Below, one piece after another: positions 8,630-18,465 of a DNA stretch of 64,000 nucleotides. How positions within the stretch are numbered: position 1 is the first letter of the stretch; the number at the start of each line of letters is the position of its first letter. This DNA is from JAWKHR01 sp041394725. Lineage in GTDB: Bacteria > Acidobacteriota > Vicinamibacteria > Vicinamibacterales > SCN-69-37. The stretch lies in the NCBI GenBank assembly GCA_041394725.1, contig JAWKHR010000022.1, positions 1-64,000 of the forward strand, given 5' to 3'. The notes beneath the pieces were generated by a model. That model had not been told where the DNA came from. It worked only from the letters and a program-made list of their open reading frames with translations, and did no database searches. The position numbers and the translations under genes are program-made.

Positions 8630-10582
8630 GTGGAACACATCTTGAATCCCTATTCCCGTACTGTGCTGTGCCCGGTTCCCGTCGTCCGACGCCGTCCGTG
8701 GCGGGCGGTCGTCGTGGCGATCGTCGTGTGTCTGACCGGGGCGGCCTGTCGCGACGGCGGCGTGCGTGTCGAGGGCATCTCGTTCCAGGGCAACCGCGCG
8801 TTCACCGATGGCCAGCTCCGCGAGGTGATGGCGACGCGCGCGACCGGCCCGCTCCCGTGGTCCAGGGCGCGCCTGTTCGATCGCGACGTGTTCACCGCCG
8901 ACCTCGAGCGGCTGCGCGCGTTCTACGTCGATCGCGGGTACCCCGACGCGCAGATCGCCGCCGGCGCGATCGACTTCACCGGCGACGGCACGGGTGTCCG
9001 CCTGCGGATCGACGTCACCGAAGGCGAGCCCGTCATCGTGCAGCGCATCGACGTGCAGGCCCCGGCCGTGCCGGACTCGGTCGTCCAGCGCCTCCGGGAC
9101 CTGCCCCTCGAGGCGGGCCGTCCGCTCGATCGCGCGCTCGAGGCGGCCTCGCGCGAACGCGCCCTCTACGTGCTGCGCGACTCGGGCTATCCCGACGCAC
9201 ACGTCGAAATCCAGCAGGCCGATGGCGAGGCGGACCGCCGCGTGGTGCTGACCGTCGTGGTCGATCCCGGACCCGCCGCGGCCTTCGGCGACGTGGACAT
9301 CGTCGGCCTGACCAACGTCGAGGAGCGCGTCGTCCGGCGCACGCTGACGTTCCGGCCCGGCGATCTGTTCCGGCAGAGCTTCGTCCTCGAGAGCCAGCGC
9401 CGGCTCGTCTCGCTGGGGCTGTTCAATTTCGCCCACGTCGCCCCGGTCACCGAGGGACCCGTCGAGGGGCCCGAAGGCGAGACGCTGATTCCGATGCGCG
9501 TCACGGTCGCCGAGGCGCGGGCGACACGCACCCAGATCGGCATCGGCTACGGCACCGAGGACGGTCCGCGCGGGTCCCTCGAGTGGCGCAACCTGAACGT
9601 CATGCACGCCGGACGTCAGATGTCGGCCAACCTGAAGTACTCCTCGCGCCTGAAGGGCCTCGAGGCCGACTTCACCGAGCCGTACTTCCTGCGGCCGCAC
9701 CTGTCCTACACGCTGCACGGGTTCAACTGGTGGCGCGACGAGCCCTCGTACACGTCGCGCAGCTTCGGCGGGCGGGGCACGCTCCAGTGGCAGTGGTCCA
9801 ACCCGCGCGGCCGGTTCGGGACGCCCATCGACCACACGCTGCGGTTCGGGTACGTCAACGAGTCGGAGCGCTACGCGATTCCGGAGGACGTGCTGGCGGA
9901 CCTGACCCAGCTCGAGGAACTCATCGCGCTCGGGTTCGATCCGGTCACCGGCCAGGGGTCGGGGCGCCTCGCGGCCGTGGACGTGGACGCCGATCGCATC
10001 GAGGTGGACGCGCCGGCCGACCCGACGCGCGGCCATACCATCAACTTCCACCTCGAACGGGCGGCGCCCGCGCTCGGCGGGACGTTCGCGTTCACCGAGG
10101 TCACCGCCGAGGCCCGCGGCTACGTGCCGATCGGGCGGACGGTGCTCGCGGGCCGGATGCGGGTCGGCGGCATCTACGCCGACGACCCGGCCGACGTGCC
10201 GTTCTCGTCGCGCTACTTCCTCGGCGGGTCCACGAGCCTGCGCGGCTGGGGACGCTTCCAGGTGGCGCCGCTCACGGAGGACGGCCTGCCGATCGGCGGC
10301 CTGGCGATGGCCGAAGTGTCGGCCGAGCTGCGTTTCCCGCTCGGTGGCCGGTTCGGCGGCGTCGTGTTCGTCGATGCCGGCAACGTGTGGGAGCAGCCGT
10401 CGGGCCTCGACCTGACCGACCTGCGGGCGGCGGCCGGCACCGGGCTCCGGTACAGGTCGCCGGTGGGCATTGTCCGCGCGGACGTCGGCTACCAGCTCAA
10501 CCCGATCGCCGGGCTCCGGATCGGCGGCGAGCCGCAGGCGCGCCGGTGGCGGATCCACTTCAGCATCGGGCACGCGTTCTGA
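8630..10582 (+). CDS. TamA/BamA-family outer membrane protein with POTRA domains
   Basis: Outer-membrane beta-barrel of the Omp85 superfamily, most likely the TamA-like partner of the TamB-like protein encoded next door. Starting from GTG at 8630, a basic stretch and hydrophobic segment (AVVVAIVVCLTGAACRDGG) form the signal; the Cys after Ala-Ala resembles a weak lipobox. Several POTRA domains follow (VEGISFQGNRAFTDGQLREV, then IDVQAPAVPDSVVQRLRDLP, then DVDIVGLTNVEERVVRRTL). The barrel ends with the conserved surface-antigen motifs YFLGGSTSLRGWGR, VVFVDAGNVWEQP and GIVRADVGYQL, and a C-terminal aromatic residue pattern (IHFSIGHAF) suited to insertion by BAM. Length is 650 residues. The main BamA is presumably elsewhere. 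Confidence 0.87.
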   Translation: MEHILNPYSRTVLCPVPVVRRRPWRAVVVAIVVCLTGAACRDGGVRVEGISFQGNRAFTDGQLREVMATRATGPLPWSRARLFDRDVFTADLERLRAFYVDRGYPDAQIAAGAIDFTGDGTGVRLRIDVTEGEPVIVQRIDVQAPAVPDSVVQRLRDLPLEAGRPLDRALEAASRERALYVLRDSGYPDAHVEIQQADGEADRRVVLTVVVDPGPAAAFGDVDIVGLTNVEERVVRRTLTFRPGDLFRQSFVLESQRRLVSLGLFNFAHVAPVTEGPVEGPEGETLIPMRVTVAEARATRTQIGIGYGTEDGPRGSLEWRNLNVMHAGRQMSANLKYSSRLKGLEADFTEPYFLRPHLSYTLHGFNWWRDEPSYTSRSFGGRGTLQWQWSNPRGRFGTPIDHTLRFGYVNESERYAIPEDVLADLTQLEELIALGFDPVTGQGSGRLAAVDVDADRIEVDAPADPTRGHTINFHLERAAPALGGTFAFTEVTAEARGYVPIGRTVLAGRMRVGGIYADDPADVPFSSRYFLGGSTSLRGWGRFQVAPLTEDGLPIGGLAMAEVSAELRFPLGGRFGGVVFVDAGNVWEQPSGLDLTDLRAAAGTGLRYRSPVGIVRADVGYQLNPIAGLRIGGEPQARRWRIHFSIGHAF

Positions 10583-10601
10583 GGGGAGGCGGAGGCAACA
10601 G

Positions 10602-13600
10602 GTGCGTGGCGGCCGGCTGATCCACTGGACGGGACTCGCGCTCGCGGCGCTCGCCATCCTGGCGATCGTCGCGCTGTTCGTGGTGCAGACCCCGTGGGCG
10701 GAGGACCGCGTGCGCACGCTCATCGTCAACCGCGTGTCGGCGGCCATCGACGGCGATCTGCGCATCGCGCGCATCGACGGGTCCCTGCTGGGCGACGTGA
10801 CGCTGCACGACGTCGTTCTCACGCACGACGGCCAGCCGGTGTTCGCGGCCGACGCGGTGCGCGTGCGCTACCGGCCGGTCCGCGTGTGGCGCGACGCGCT
10901 GTCGATCGACGAGGTCGAGATCACCGGCCCGCGCGTGAACCTGGTCGAGGGCGCCGACGGGTGGAACGTCGCGCGCCTGGCGAAGCCGCGCGCGCCGGAC
11001 GCGCCGCCCGCGCGCATCGGCTTCGACATCGCCCGACTGCGACTGACCGATGGCACGGTGGACGTCCGGCCGGCCGCGGGCACGGCCCGCGCCCTGCACG
11101 ACCTCGCGCTCGACACGAGCCTGGCGTATCGCGGCGGCACCCTGCGCCTCGACGTCAGGCGGCTCGCGGCCACGGACCCGGCCACGGCGCTGGCCCTTCG
11201 CGAGGTGTCGGCGGACGTCACGGTCGGTGCCGACGGCTGGCACGTCGAGGACCTCGCCGCGACCACCTCGGGTGGCCGGATGACCGGCGACGTTTCCGGC
11301 GAGGCCGGGACCGGCCTGGACGGGCTGACCCTGGACGTGACCGGTGACGATCTGCGGCCGCGCGCGTTCCAGTCGTACCTCCCGGTCCTCGACCGCCTGC
11401 CCGAATCCGCCAGCGTGGACGTCACGGCGCGGGGCCGCGGGCGGACCATCACGAGTGACCTCACGCTCACGTCGGATGAGGGCGGCGCGAAGGGGACGCT
11501 GACGACGACCGTCGGCGACGGCCGGGTGGACGTGACGGGCCCCCTGCACGCCGGCGCCGTGAACCTCGCGGCCTGGCTCGCCTCGCCCGATCTCCGCAGC
11601 CGCATCGACGCCGACCTGACGATCGACGCCCGGATCCCCACCGATGACCCGTCGGCCGCGACGGTCGCCTTCACGGCCAGCGCGCCGTCGGTCGAGGTCC
11701 TCCGGTACCGCGCCGCCCGCGTGCGGGCCACCGGCTCGTGGGCCGGCGACCGGCTCTCGGCCGACGCCAGCGCGACGGCCTACGGTGCACAGGTGACCGC
11801 GCACGTGAGCTGGACGCGGCCCACCGGCGTGCTCACCGCGTCGGGCCGGTTCGCGCAGGCCGACCTGCGCGCGCTGCCGGCCTTCCTGTCGGTCCCCGCG
11901 CTCGCCAGCGATCTCGACGGGGCCTACGACGTCACCGGCAGCGCGGCCGGCGGCTGGCTCGCGACGACGACCCTCGACGCGTCCACGGTGGAGGAGGCGC
12001 GCATCGCCGCCGGCGCCACGGCCCGGGTGGACACGCGCGGGGACCCGATTGCGTGGGCGTTCACCGGCGACGTGGCGGACGCGGCCGTGCCGCGCTTCGC
12101 GGTCGTCGCCCCCGACGCCCGCGAGGCCTTCGAGCGCGCCGGCGGCCCCGTGTCCGGCCACTTCGACGTGGACGCCCGCGGCACGTCGCTCGCCGACCTG
12201 GCCGGCAGGCTCGAGGCCCGCCTGCGCGACACGACGCTCTCCGGCATGACCATTCCCACGGCCACCGTCCAGGCGGATCTCGCGGACCACGCGCTCACCG
12301 CCACCGTGCAGGCGACGGTCGGCGGCGTGACGGACGCGACGACCGGTTTCAGCGGCGCGGGGGCCTTCAGCGCGCATGGCACCCTGGACGCCCGGGTGCG
12401 GCTGCCCGACGTCACCGCGGCGACGGCGCCCGAGTCGCTGTCGGGCACGGCGACCATCGACCTCGACCAGGCCGTGCTGCGCGGCGTGGCGCTGGACCGG
12501 GTGCGCGTCCAGGCCGACGTGCGGGACGGCGTCGCCACGCTGGCCACCGGTGAGCTGCGGGGGGACGCGCTCACGGCCGACGTCACCGGCGCCCTGGCGT
12601 TTGCCGGCGACGGACAGTCCGACCTGCGCTATTCGCTCACCGGCGTCCAGCTCGCGGCGCTCGAGCCCTTCCTGGGCCGACGCGTCGAGGGCACGCTCAC
12701 GACCGAGGGGCGCCTCACCGGGCCGGCGCGCGCGCCGACGGCGAGCGGGACCATGAACGCCCAGCAGCTTCAGTCTGGCGACGCGACCGCGTTGTCCGTG
12801 GAAGGCGACTACACGGTGCGCGTGCCCGATCTCGATCCCGCCCGAGCCGACGTCCAGGCCACCGCGACGGCCTCGGTCGTCCAGGCCGCCGGGATCGACG
12901 CCGACAAGATCCAGGCGACCGTCCGCTACGCGGAAGAGACGCTCGACCTCGAGGCGACGGCGACCCAGGGCGCGCGCGAGATCGACGTCGCGGGCCGACT
13001 CGTGCCGAATCCCGACGAGCGCGAGGTCCACCTGCGGCGATTCTCGGCATCGTTCGGCGGCCCCACCTGGCAGCTCCAGCCCGGCACCGACGCCGTCGTG
13101 CGGTACGGCGGCGATCGACTGACCATCAGTGGCATCACGCTCACCAGCGGCACGGCCAGCCTGCGGGTCGCCGGCACGCTCGGGGCGAACGCGGCAACGC
13201 CGCTCCAGGTCACCGCCGACCAGGTGCCGATGGCCGCGCTCGGCGACCTCGTGCCGCCGGAACGGCGGGTCACGGGCCTGTTCAACGGCACGGTCCGTGC
13301 CGACGGGCCGATCGACGACCCGCGCGTGCGGGCGGAGTTCTCGCTGGCTGATGGCGAAGTGAGCGGCGTCGCCTACCAGGAACTGCGCGGGACCGCCGAC
13401 CTGGCGGCGGGCCGGCTCGGGCTCGACGTCCGGCTCGAGGCAGGGCCGCTCGGCCGGCTCGTCGTCTCTGGCGGCCTGCCGTGGGGATCGTCCGACGACG
13501 GCGGACGCGCCGCCGTGCCGTATGACCTGACGGTCCGCAGCACCGCCATCGATCTGGGGTTCTTCCAGCCGGCGGTGACCGCGCTCGCCGACCTCACCGG

Positions 13601-14870
13601 GACGGGGCAGTTCGATCTCGGCATCCGCGGACCGGCGGCGTCACCCGATCTGACCGGCACGGCCACCCTTACCAACGCGGGCTTCACCGTGCGCGCGACC
13701 GGCATCAGCTACCGCCGGTTCGACGCCGCCCTGACGCTGGCGGACAAGACCGTGCGCGTGGACCACCTGCAGCTCGAGGATCGCGACGGGAACGTCGCCA
13801 CGGTCCAGGGCGAGCTGAACGTGCCGGCCGTGGGCCCGCCGACGGGTTTCGAGCTGGCGATCACCACCAGCCGCCTGCGCGTCCTGGAGAACCAGTACGG
13901 CGAGGTGGCGGTCAGCGCGCGGCTGCTCGCGATGGGCACGCTCGACACGCCGCTGCTGAACGGCACGATCCGCGTCGACCGCGGGCGCATCGAGGCGAGC
14001 GACCTGCTCGACCGGCTCTCGGCCCGCGGGTACCAGCCCGTGCCCACGATCGGCGGAAGCGGCGGCGGTACGCCCGCGGGGCCGTGGGCGCAGTCGTCGT
14101 TCTCGGTCACGCTCGACCTGCCCGACAACGTCGTCGTGCGCGGCCGCGACCTGCCGAGCGGCAGCGGATCCATCGGCCTCGGCGACATCAACGTCACCCT
14201 GGGCGGCGCGCTCGCGATCGCGAAGGAGACGGGCGAGGAGCCGACGCTGCGCGGGCGCGTGGACGTCGTGCGCGGCCAGTACCAGTTCCAGGGGCGCCGC
14301 TTCGACATCCAGCGCGGCAGCGAGGTGCGGTTCCAGGGCCCGATCTCGAATCCCACGCTCGACGTCGACGCCCAGCGGGTGATCTCGGGCGTGACCGCCA
14401 ACGTGCACCTGGGCGGCACGCTGGCCGAGCCGCAGGTCCTGCTCTCGAGCACGCCGCCGCTCGACCAGGGCGACATCCTCTCGCTCATCGTCTTCAACCA
14501 GACGATGAACGAGCTGCCGACGAACGAGCGGGTGTCGCTCGCGGCACGGGCCGGCGCGCTGGCCGTGGGCGCGATCGCGACGCCGCTGGCCGATTCGGTG
14601 GCGCGCGCGCTCGACCTGGACATGTTCGAGATCCGCCCGTCGGAGACCGCGACGGGCGCGTCGATCGTGATCGGCCGGCAGGTGAGCGACCGGCTGTTCA
14701 TCGGGTTCTCCCAGGACGTCGGCCACGGCGACGCGAGCCGCGTGTCCTTCGAGTACCGGTTGAACCAGTTCCTGCGCATCGTCACGTCGTTCGCGCAGGG
14801 CGGCGATCCGACGCTCGGCGCGCAGCGTGCCGAGGCGGCGGGGATCGATCTCATCTACGTCATCCGGTGA
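10602..14870 (+). CDS. TamB-like translocation/assembly module protein (DUF490 C-terminus)
   Basis: Very long periplasmic protein anchored in the inner membrane that, with TamA, is thought to help outer-membrane assembly or lipid transport. The GTG at 10602 follows a clear GGAGG ribosome site. The 1422 residues begin with one hydrophobic helix (LALAALAILAIVALFVVQ), then an AsmA-like stretch (DGDLRIARIDGSLLGDVTLHDVVLTHDG), a long repetitive beta-rich region, and the TamB/DUF490 C-terminus (YQFQGRRFDIQRGSEVRFQG, then PTLDVDAQRVISGVTANVHLGGTLAEPQVLLSSTPPLDQ over adjacent residues). The tail LGAQRAEAAGIDLIYVIR fits the family. It is cotranscribed with the barrel gene, 19 bases downstream. Confidence 0.9.
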   Translation: MRGGRLIHWTGLALAALAILAIVALFVVQTPWAEDRVRTLIVNRVSAAIDGDLRIARIDGSLLGDVTLHDVVLTHDGQPVFAADAVRVRYRPVRVWRDALSIDEVEITGPRVNLVEGADGWNVARLAKPRAPDAPPARIGFDIARLRLTDGTVDVRPAAGTARALHDLALDTSLAYRGGTLRLDVRRLAATDPATALALREVSADVTVGADGWHVEDLAATTSGGRMTGDVSGEAGTGLDGLTLDVTGDDLRPRAFQSYLPVLDRLPESASVDVTARGRGRTITSDLTLTSDEGGAKGTLTTTVGDGRVDVTGPLHAGAVNLAAWLASPDLRSRIDADLTIDARIPTDDPSAATVAFTASAPSVEVLRYRAARVRATGSWAGDRLSADASATAYGAQVTAHVSWTRPTGVLTASGRFAQADLRALPAFLSVPALASDLDGAYDVTGSAAGGWLATTTLDASTVEEARIAAGATARVDTRGDPIAWAFTGDVADAAVPRFAVVAPDAREAFERAGGPVSGHFDVDARGTSLADLAGRLEARLRDTTLSGMTIPTATVQADLADHALTATVQATVGGVTDATTGFSGAGAFSAHGTLDARVRLPDVTAATAPESLSGTATIDLDQAVLRGVALDRVRVQADVRDGVATLATGELRGDALTADVTGALAFAGDGQSDLRYSLTGVQLAALEPFLGRRVEGTLTTEGRLTGPARAPTASGTMNAQQLQSGDATALSVEGDYTVRVPDLDPARADVQATATASVVQAAGIDADKIQATVRYAEETLDLEATATQGAREIDVAGRLVPNPDEREVHLRRFSASFGGPTWQLQPGTDAVVRYGGDRLTISGITLTSGTASLRVAGTLGANAATPLQVTADQVPMAALGDLVPPERRVTGLFNGTVRADGPIDDPRVRAEFSLADGEVSGVAYQELRGTADLAAGRLGLDVRLEAGPLGRLVVSGGLPWGSSDDGGRAAVPYDLTVRSTAIDLGFFQPAVTALADLTGTGQFDLGIRGPAASPDLTGTATLTNAGFTVRATGISYRRFDAALTLADKTVRVDHLQLEDRDGNVATVQGELNVPAVGPPTGFELAITTSRLRVLENQYGEVAVSARLLAMGTLDTPLLNGTIRVDRGRIEASDLLDRLSARGYQPVPTIGGSGGGTPAGPWAQSSFSVTLDLPDNVVVRGRDLPSGSGSIGLGDINVTLGGALAIAKETGEEPTLRGRVDVVRGQYQFQGRRFDIQRGSEVRFQGPISNPTLDVDAQRVISGVTANVHLGGTLAEPQVLLSSTPPLDQGDILSLIVFNQTMNELPTNERVSLAARAGALAVGAIATPLADSVARALDLDMFEIRPSETATGASIVIGRQVSDRLFIGFSQDVGHGDASRVSFEYRLNQFLRIVTSFAQGGDPTLGAQRAEAAGIDLIYVIR

Positions 14871-15007
14871 GATGCCCCCTCGGGGTATCGCGCCGGCGCG
14901 GCCTGGCCGGGACCCGGCCGCGGGACCCGGCCGTGAGTCACAATGGACAGGCGCCCCGGAGCGCCGCACCCGGTCCGCCCCGGCGCGGACCGGCGGGAGA
15001 GAGGCAG

Positions 15008-15427
15008 ATGCGCAGAACTGTTGGAACCTTCTTCACGCTGGCCGTCGTCCTGGCGCTCGCGCAGGTCAGTTCGGCGCCGACCGCCCAGGCCGCCGCGGCC
15101 GGGCAGGAGCCGGCGACGCTGACGGGATGCCTCCGGTCGGGCAACACCGCGACCGTCTTCATCCTGCGCGGGGCCACCGCACCCGCGGCGGCGCCCGAGG
15201 CGCCGGACGCCGGCGCGCAGATGCCGCGCGACTACCTGCTCGTGTCGGTGCCGGAGAACGTGGAACTCGGGCCGCACCTGAACCACACGATCGCGGTCAC
15301 GGGCGTCGCGCATGGTCCGGGGCAGGGGCCCGCCCCGCCCGAGGGCGCGAACACCGCCGAGAAGGCCTTGCGACGCATCGCGGTGCAGTCGATCGCCGAG
15401 GTCGCGCCCAACTGCAACGGGCGCTGA
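15008..15427 (+). CDS. Small exported protein of unknown function
   Basis: No function recognised. The 139-residue protein has a classical signal peptide (MRRTVGTFFTLAVVLALA...AQA). The mature part contains TLTGCLRSGNTATVFILRGA, a motif that I recall from many short exported acidobacterial proteins, then a beta-rich segment (DYLLVSVPENVELGPHLNHTIAVTG) that resembles a small OB-like or barrel domain. A second cysteine sits near the C-terminus (APNCNGR), so a disulfide is possible. A ribosome site GGGAGAGAGG precedes the ATG. It is separated from the tamB-like gene by 137 bases and convergent with the DUF6335 gene. Confidence 0.7.
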   Translation: MRRTVGTFFTLAVVLALAQVSSAPTAQAAAAGQEPATLTGCLRSGNTATVFILRGATAPAAAPEAPDAGAQMPRDYLLVSVPENVELGPHLNHTIAVTGVAHGPGQGPAPPEGANTAEKALRRIAVQSIAEVAPNCNGR

Positions 15428-15470
15428 CGGGCCGGGCCGTTCCACCGCGCCGGGCGGGCCGCGGCGCGGC

Positions 15471-16460
15471 TCAGTCTTCGTCCTGATCCCCGTCCTGCTG
15501 ATCGGTGTCCTCGACGGGCGTCCTTGGCGCGCGTGCTTTCTTGTCGTGCGGCCAGTCGTCGGACGAGGCCGGGTCGTACTCCCAGCGATGGCGATCCCGC
15601 TCGGAGATCTCCTCGCCGCCCTCCAGTTCCTGCGAGTCCTGATAGGTCACGCCGAGCGCCCGGCCGATGTCGTCCACCCGGTCCTGATCCGGCGTCGGGT
15701 TGTCGCCGCCGGGGGCCTCGTCACCGACGCTGTAGGCGTCCTCCCAGTCGGCGTCGATGTCGCCGCCCGTCAGCCGCGGGCCCGTCTCCGTGTGCTCGCG
15801 CAGCCGTTCTCGCAGTTCGTCGTGGCCGGCGCGGGCCGAGCTGATGATGCGGTTGTCGATGAGGTTCGGCACCTCGGCCGGGGCGTCCTCGATCTCGAGC
15901 CGTTCGTCGTCGGGCAGCGTCCGGCGGCTGCGTCCGAGTCCGGCCGGGACTTCGGTGCGAGGTGGCCCCGCCGGGAGTGTTGCGGGCGGCGCCGCCCGGC
16001 GAGGAGCCGTGGCCTTCGCCGCGGGCTTCTTCGCGGACACCCTGGCCGCCTTCGACCGCGCCGTGGCGGCTGGCTTCGGCGTGGCCGTGGGGCGGACCTT
16101 TGGCGCCGGCCGCGTCTTCCGGGCTGCCGTCTTCGGCATGGGCGTCGGCTTCCGCTTCGACCGGGACTTCCCGAACTTCCCGGGTTTGCCGGACCGGGGC
16201 TTTGGCCTGGCGGCCTTTGGCCGGGCCTTCGGCCGGGCCTTCGGGCGGGCCTTCGGGCGGGCCTTGGGCCGGGCCTTGGCCCTCACGGCGGTTCTGGCCG
16301 TGGCCTTGGTGGCCTTGCGCCGGCCCGTGGCTGGCTTCTTAGGCCGTTTTTTCTGGGATTTGGCCGAAGTTCGGCGACTTCCGGCGCTGCTGGACTTGCG
16401 AGAGGTGCTGCCGGCCTTTCGTGAGGTCCGACTTCGGGGCGTGCGTTTCCTGGCTGCCAT
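15471..16460 (-). CDS. Histone-H1-like basic protein with C-terminal DUF6335-type domain
   Basis: Two-part protein of about 329 residues. The first 200 residues are Lys/Arg/Ala/Pro-rich with tandem KARP units (about residues 60-85) and many KPAAKA-like patches, resembling bacterial histone H1-like tails that bind DNA. The last 120 residues are acidic and contain TGGDIDADWEDAYSVGDEAPGG, DQDRVDDIGRALGVTYQD and RDRHRWEYDPASSDDW, which I recognise as the DUF6335 family found in cyanobacteria and acidobacteria. I chose the ATG at 16460 because GGAG lies seven bases upstream; an ATG two codons earlier (16466) is too close to it. The gene is divergent from rpsA. Function unknown, with nucleoid binding an inference. 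Confidence 0.75.
   Translation of the reverse strand: MAARKRTPRSRTSRKAGSTSRKSSSAGSRRTSAKSQKKRPKKPATGRRKATKATARTAVRAKARPKARPKARPKARPKARPKAARPKPRSGKPGKFGKSRSKRKPTPMPKTAARKTRPAPKVRPTATPKPAATARSKAARVSAKKPAAKATAPRRAAPPATLPAGPPRTEVPAGLGRSRRTLPDDERLEIEDAPAEVPNLIDNRIISSARAGHDELRERLREHTETGPRLTGGDIDADWEDAYSVGDEAPGGDNPTPDQDRVDDIGRALGVTYQDSQELEGGEEISERDRHRWEYDPASSDDWPHDKKARAPRTPVEDTDQQDGDQDED
16200..16275. repeat. Tandem 12-base repeats inside the H1-like gene
   Basis: About six copies of a 12-base unit (GGCCGGGCCTTC and close variants) encode the KARP repeats of the minus-strand basic protein. Sequence drift between units is small, so the number of copies may vary between strains by slippage. Confidence 0.7.
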
Positions 16461-16480
16461 GGCCATTCTCCGGACGACGG

Positions 16481-16510
16481 TTGACCCGCGTTCCCTAAGT
16501 GGCGGATAAT
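16481..16510 (+). promoter_or_regulatory. Sigma-70-type promoter for rpsA
   Basis: TTGACC at 16481-16486 and GATAAT at 16505-16510, separated by 18 bases, match the housekeeping consensus at ten of twelve positions. The element lies in the divergent gap before rpsA and would give a leader of roughly 90 bases. The surrounding sequence is AT-rich compared with the rest of the window, as expected of a strong promoter. Confidence 0.6.
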
Positions 16511-16605
16511 TCAATGCTTATCGCGATTTGCGCGACGCTCTTCTATCACAGCCCGCCGGTGCTGCGAACCCGGCAAAGTCCGAATCGAGGAGGACCCAGA
16601 ACGCA

Positions 16606-18351
16606 ATGGGCAACGGAGACGACAAGAAGATTCAAATCCTTCAAGGAGGTGTGAAGACTCACCCGGGCTTCTCCTCAATGCAGGACGAAGACATGGACCC
16701 GCAGGAGTATGCGCGCCTGCTGGAGTTTTACGATAACAGCTTCCGCAACATCGCGGAAGGCGAGGTCGTCAAGGGCACGGTGGTCAAGGTCACGCCGACC
16801 GACGTCATCGTGGACGTCGGCTTCAAGTCCGAGGGGCTGATCCCGATCGAGGAGTTCGTGGACGAGAGCGGGCAGGTCATGGCCCAGCCCGGCGACATCG
16901 TCGACGTGCTGCTGGAGCGGACCGAGGACCGCGAAGGGCACGTCGTCCTCTCGCGCGAGAAGGCCGAGAAGATGAAGATCTGGGACGAGGTCGAGAAGGC
17001 CTTCCAGGAACGGAAGGTCGTCATCGGTCGCGTCATCGAGCGGATCAAGGGCGGGCTCGCGGTGGACATCGGCGTCCGCGCGTTCCTGCCGGGCTCGCAG
17101 ATCGACGTCCGTCCGGTGCGCAACCTGGATGCGCTGAAGGGGCAGGAGCTCCGGATGCGTGTCATCAAGGTCAACAAGAAGCGCGGCAACATCGTGCTCT
17201 CGCGCAAGGTGCTCCTCGAGGAGGAGAACGCGGAGAAGAAGAAGGAGACCCTCGACACGCTGGCCGAGGGCAAGGTGCTCCGCGGCACGGTCAAGAACCT
17301 CACCGACTACGGCGCGTTCATCGACCTGGGCGGCATCGACGGGCTGCTGCACATCACCGACATGTCGTGGGGCCGCGTCACGCACCCCTCCGAGGTGGTC
17401 CGCGTCGGCGACGACATCGACGTCATCGTCCTCAAGTACGACCCGGCGACCGAGCGCGTGTCGCTCGGCCACAAGCAGCTCGTGCCGGATCCCTGGACGA
17501 ACGTCATCGAGCGCTACCCGGTGGGCATCCGCGTGACGGGCAAGGTCGTCAGCCTGACCGACTACGGCGCGTTCATCGAGCTCGAGCCGGGCGTCGAGGG
17601 CCTGATCCACGTCTCGGAGATGTCGTGGAGCAAGCGGGTCAAGCACCCGTCGAAGATCCTCAACGCCGGCGACTCGGTCGAGGCGATGGTGCTCGGGGTG
17701 GACCCGGGCGCGCGGCGCATCTCGCTCGGGCTCAAGCAGGTCGAGAGCAACCCCTGGCACGAGCTGGCCGACAAGTACCCGGTCGGCACGACGATCTCGG
17801 GCAAGGTCCGCAACCTCACCGAGTTCGGCGCGTTCGTCGAGGTCGAGGACGGCATCGACGGCCTCATCCACATCTCGGACATGTCGTGGAGCAAGATCAA
17901 GCATCCGTCCGAGGTGCTCAAGAAGGGCGACACGGTCGAGGCGCAGGTGCTCAGCATCGACGCCGACAACCAGCGCCTGTCGCTCGGGCTCAAGCAGCTG
18001 CAGACGGGCATCTGGAAGGAGTTCTTCGACGCGCACAAGGTCGGCGACCTGGTCGACGGCAAGGTGGTGCGGCAGACGAACTTCGGCGCGTTCGTGGAGC
18101 TGGCCGACGGCATCGAGGGCCTGATCCACGTCTCCGAGTTCGACTCGGCCCAGGGCGGCGAGAAGCTCGAGCTGCGGGCGGGCGAGTCGTACCAGATGAA
18201 GATCATCCGGCTGGTGCCCGAGGAGCGGAAGATCGGCCTGAGCATCCGCGCGCTCAAGGACGACCAGTACCGCGCCGACTGGGAGGCCTACTCCGAGTCC
18301 ACCGGACGTCCGGAGGTGACGCTCGGGGATCACTTCAAGCACCTCAAGTAG
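16606..18351 (+). CDS. rpsA: 30S ribosomal protein S1
   Basis: Binds mRNA at the small ribosomal subunit and helps initiation. The 581-residue protein carries six S1 (OB-fold) repeats: VVKGTVVKVTPTDVIVDVG, VIGRVIERIKGGLAVDIG, LRGTVKNLTDYGAFIDLG, VTGKVVSLTDYGAFIELE, ISGKVRNLTEFGAFVEVE and VDGKVVRQTNFGAFVELA, the last four highly alike. I chose ATG at 16606, which follows AGGAGG at a somewhat long distance (about 12 bases). A second candidate, ATG at 16678 (MQDEDMDPQEYARLLEFYD), lies downstream of a strong AAGGAGGT at 16643 but 27 bases away. The first 24 residues are therefore the least certain part. Confidence 0.95.
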   Translation: MGNGDDKKIQILQGGVKTHPGFSSMQDEDMDPQEYARLLEFYDNSFRNIAEGEVVKGTVVKVTPTDVIVDVGFKSEGLIPIEEFVDESGQVMAQPGDIVDVLLERTEDREGHVVLSREKAEKMKIWDEVEKAFQERKVVIGRVIERIKGGLAVDIGVRAFLPGSQIDVRPVRNLDALKGQELRMRVIKVNKKRGNIVLSRKVLLEEENAEKKKETLDTLAEGKVLRGTVKNLTDYGAFIDLGGIDGLLHITDMSWGRVTHPSEVVRVGDDIDVIVLKYDPATERVSLGHKQLVPDPWTNVIERYPVGIRVTGKVVSLTDYGAFIELEPGVEGLIHVSEMSWSKRVKHPSKILNAGDSVEAMVLGVDPGARRISLGLKQVESNPWHELADKYPVGTTISGKVRNLTEFGAFVEVEDGIDGLIHISDMSWSKIKHPSEVLKKGDTVEAQVLSIDADNQRLSLGLKQLQTGIWKEFFDAHKVGDLVDGKVVRQTNFGAFVELADGIEGLIHVSEFDSAQGGEKLELRAGESYQMKIIRLVPEERKIGLSIRALKDDQYRADWEAYSESTGRPEVTLGDHFKHLK

Positions 18352-18465
18352 ATCCGGGGCGGGGTCGGGACCGTCGGTCCGGCACGTCCGGGCCGCCGGG
18401 GCCCGGCCCCGCACGCCGATACGGGAGCTTCAGCCGCCTCGCAGCCGCCGCGCCCTCACGAGCCC

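Noticed and set aside
7769..10822. Open frame of over 1000 codons on the minus strand opposite cmk and the TamA-like gene
   Set aside because: Shadow of GC-rich coding sequence; composition and absence of motifs argue against a gene.
16643..16650. AAGGAGGT as the ribosome site for a second rpsA start at 16678
   Set aside because: The distance to the ATG is 27 bases, too long; the upstream ATG at 16606 was kept, but the case is not closed.
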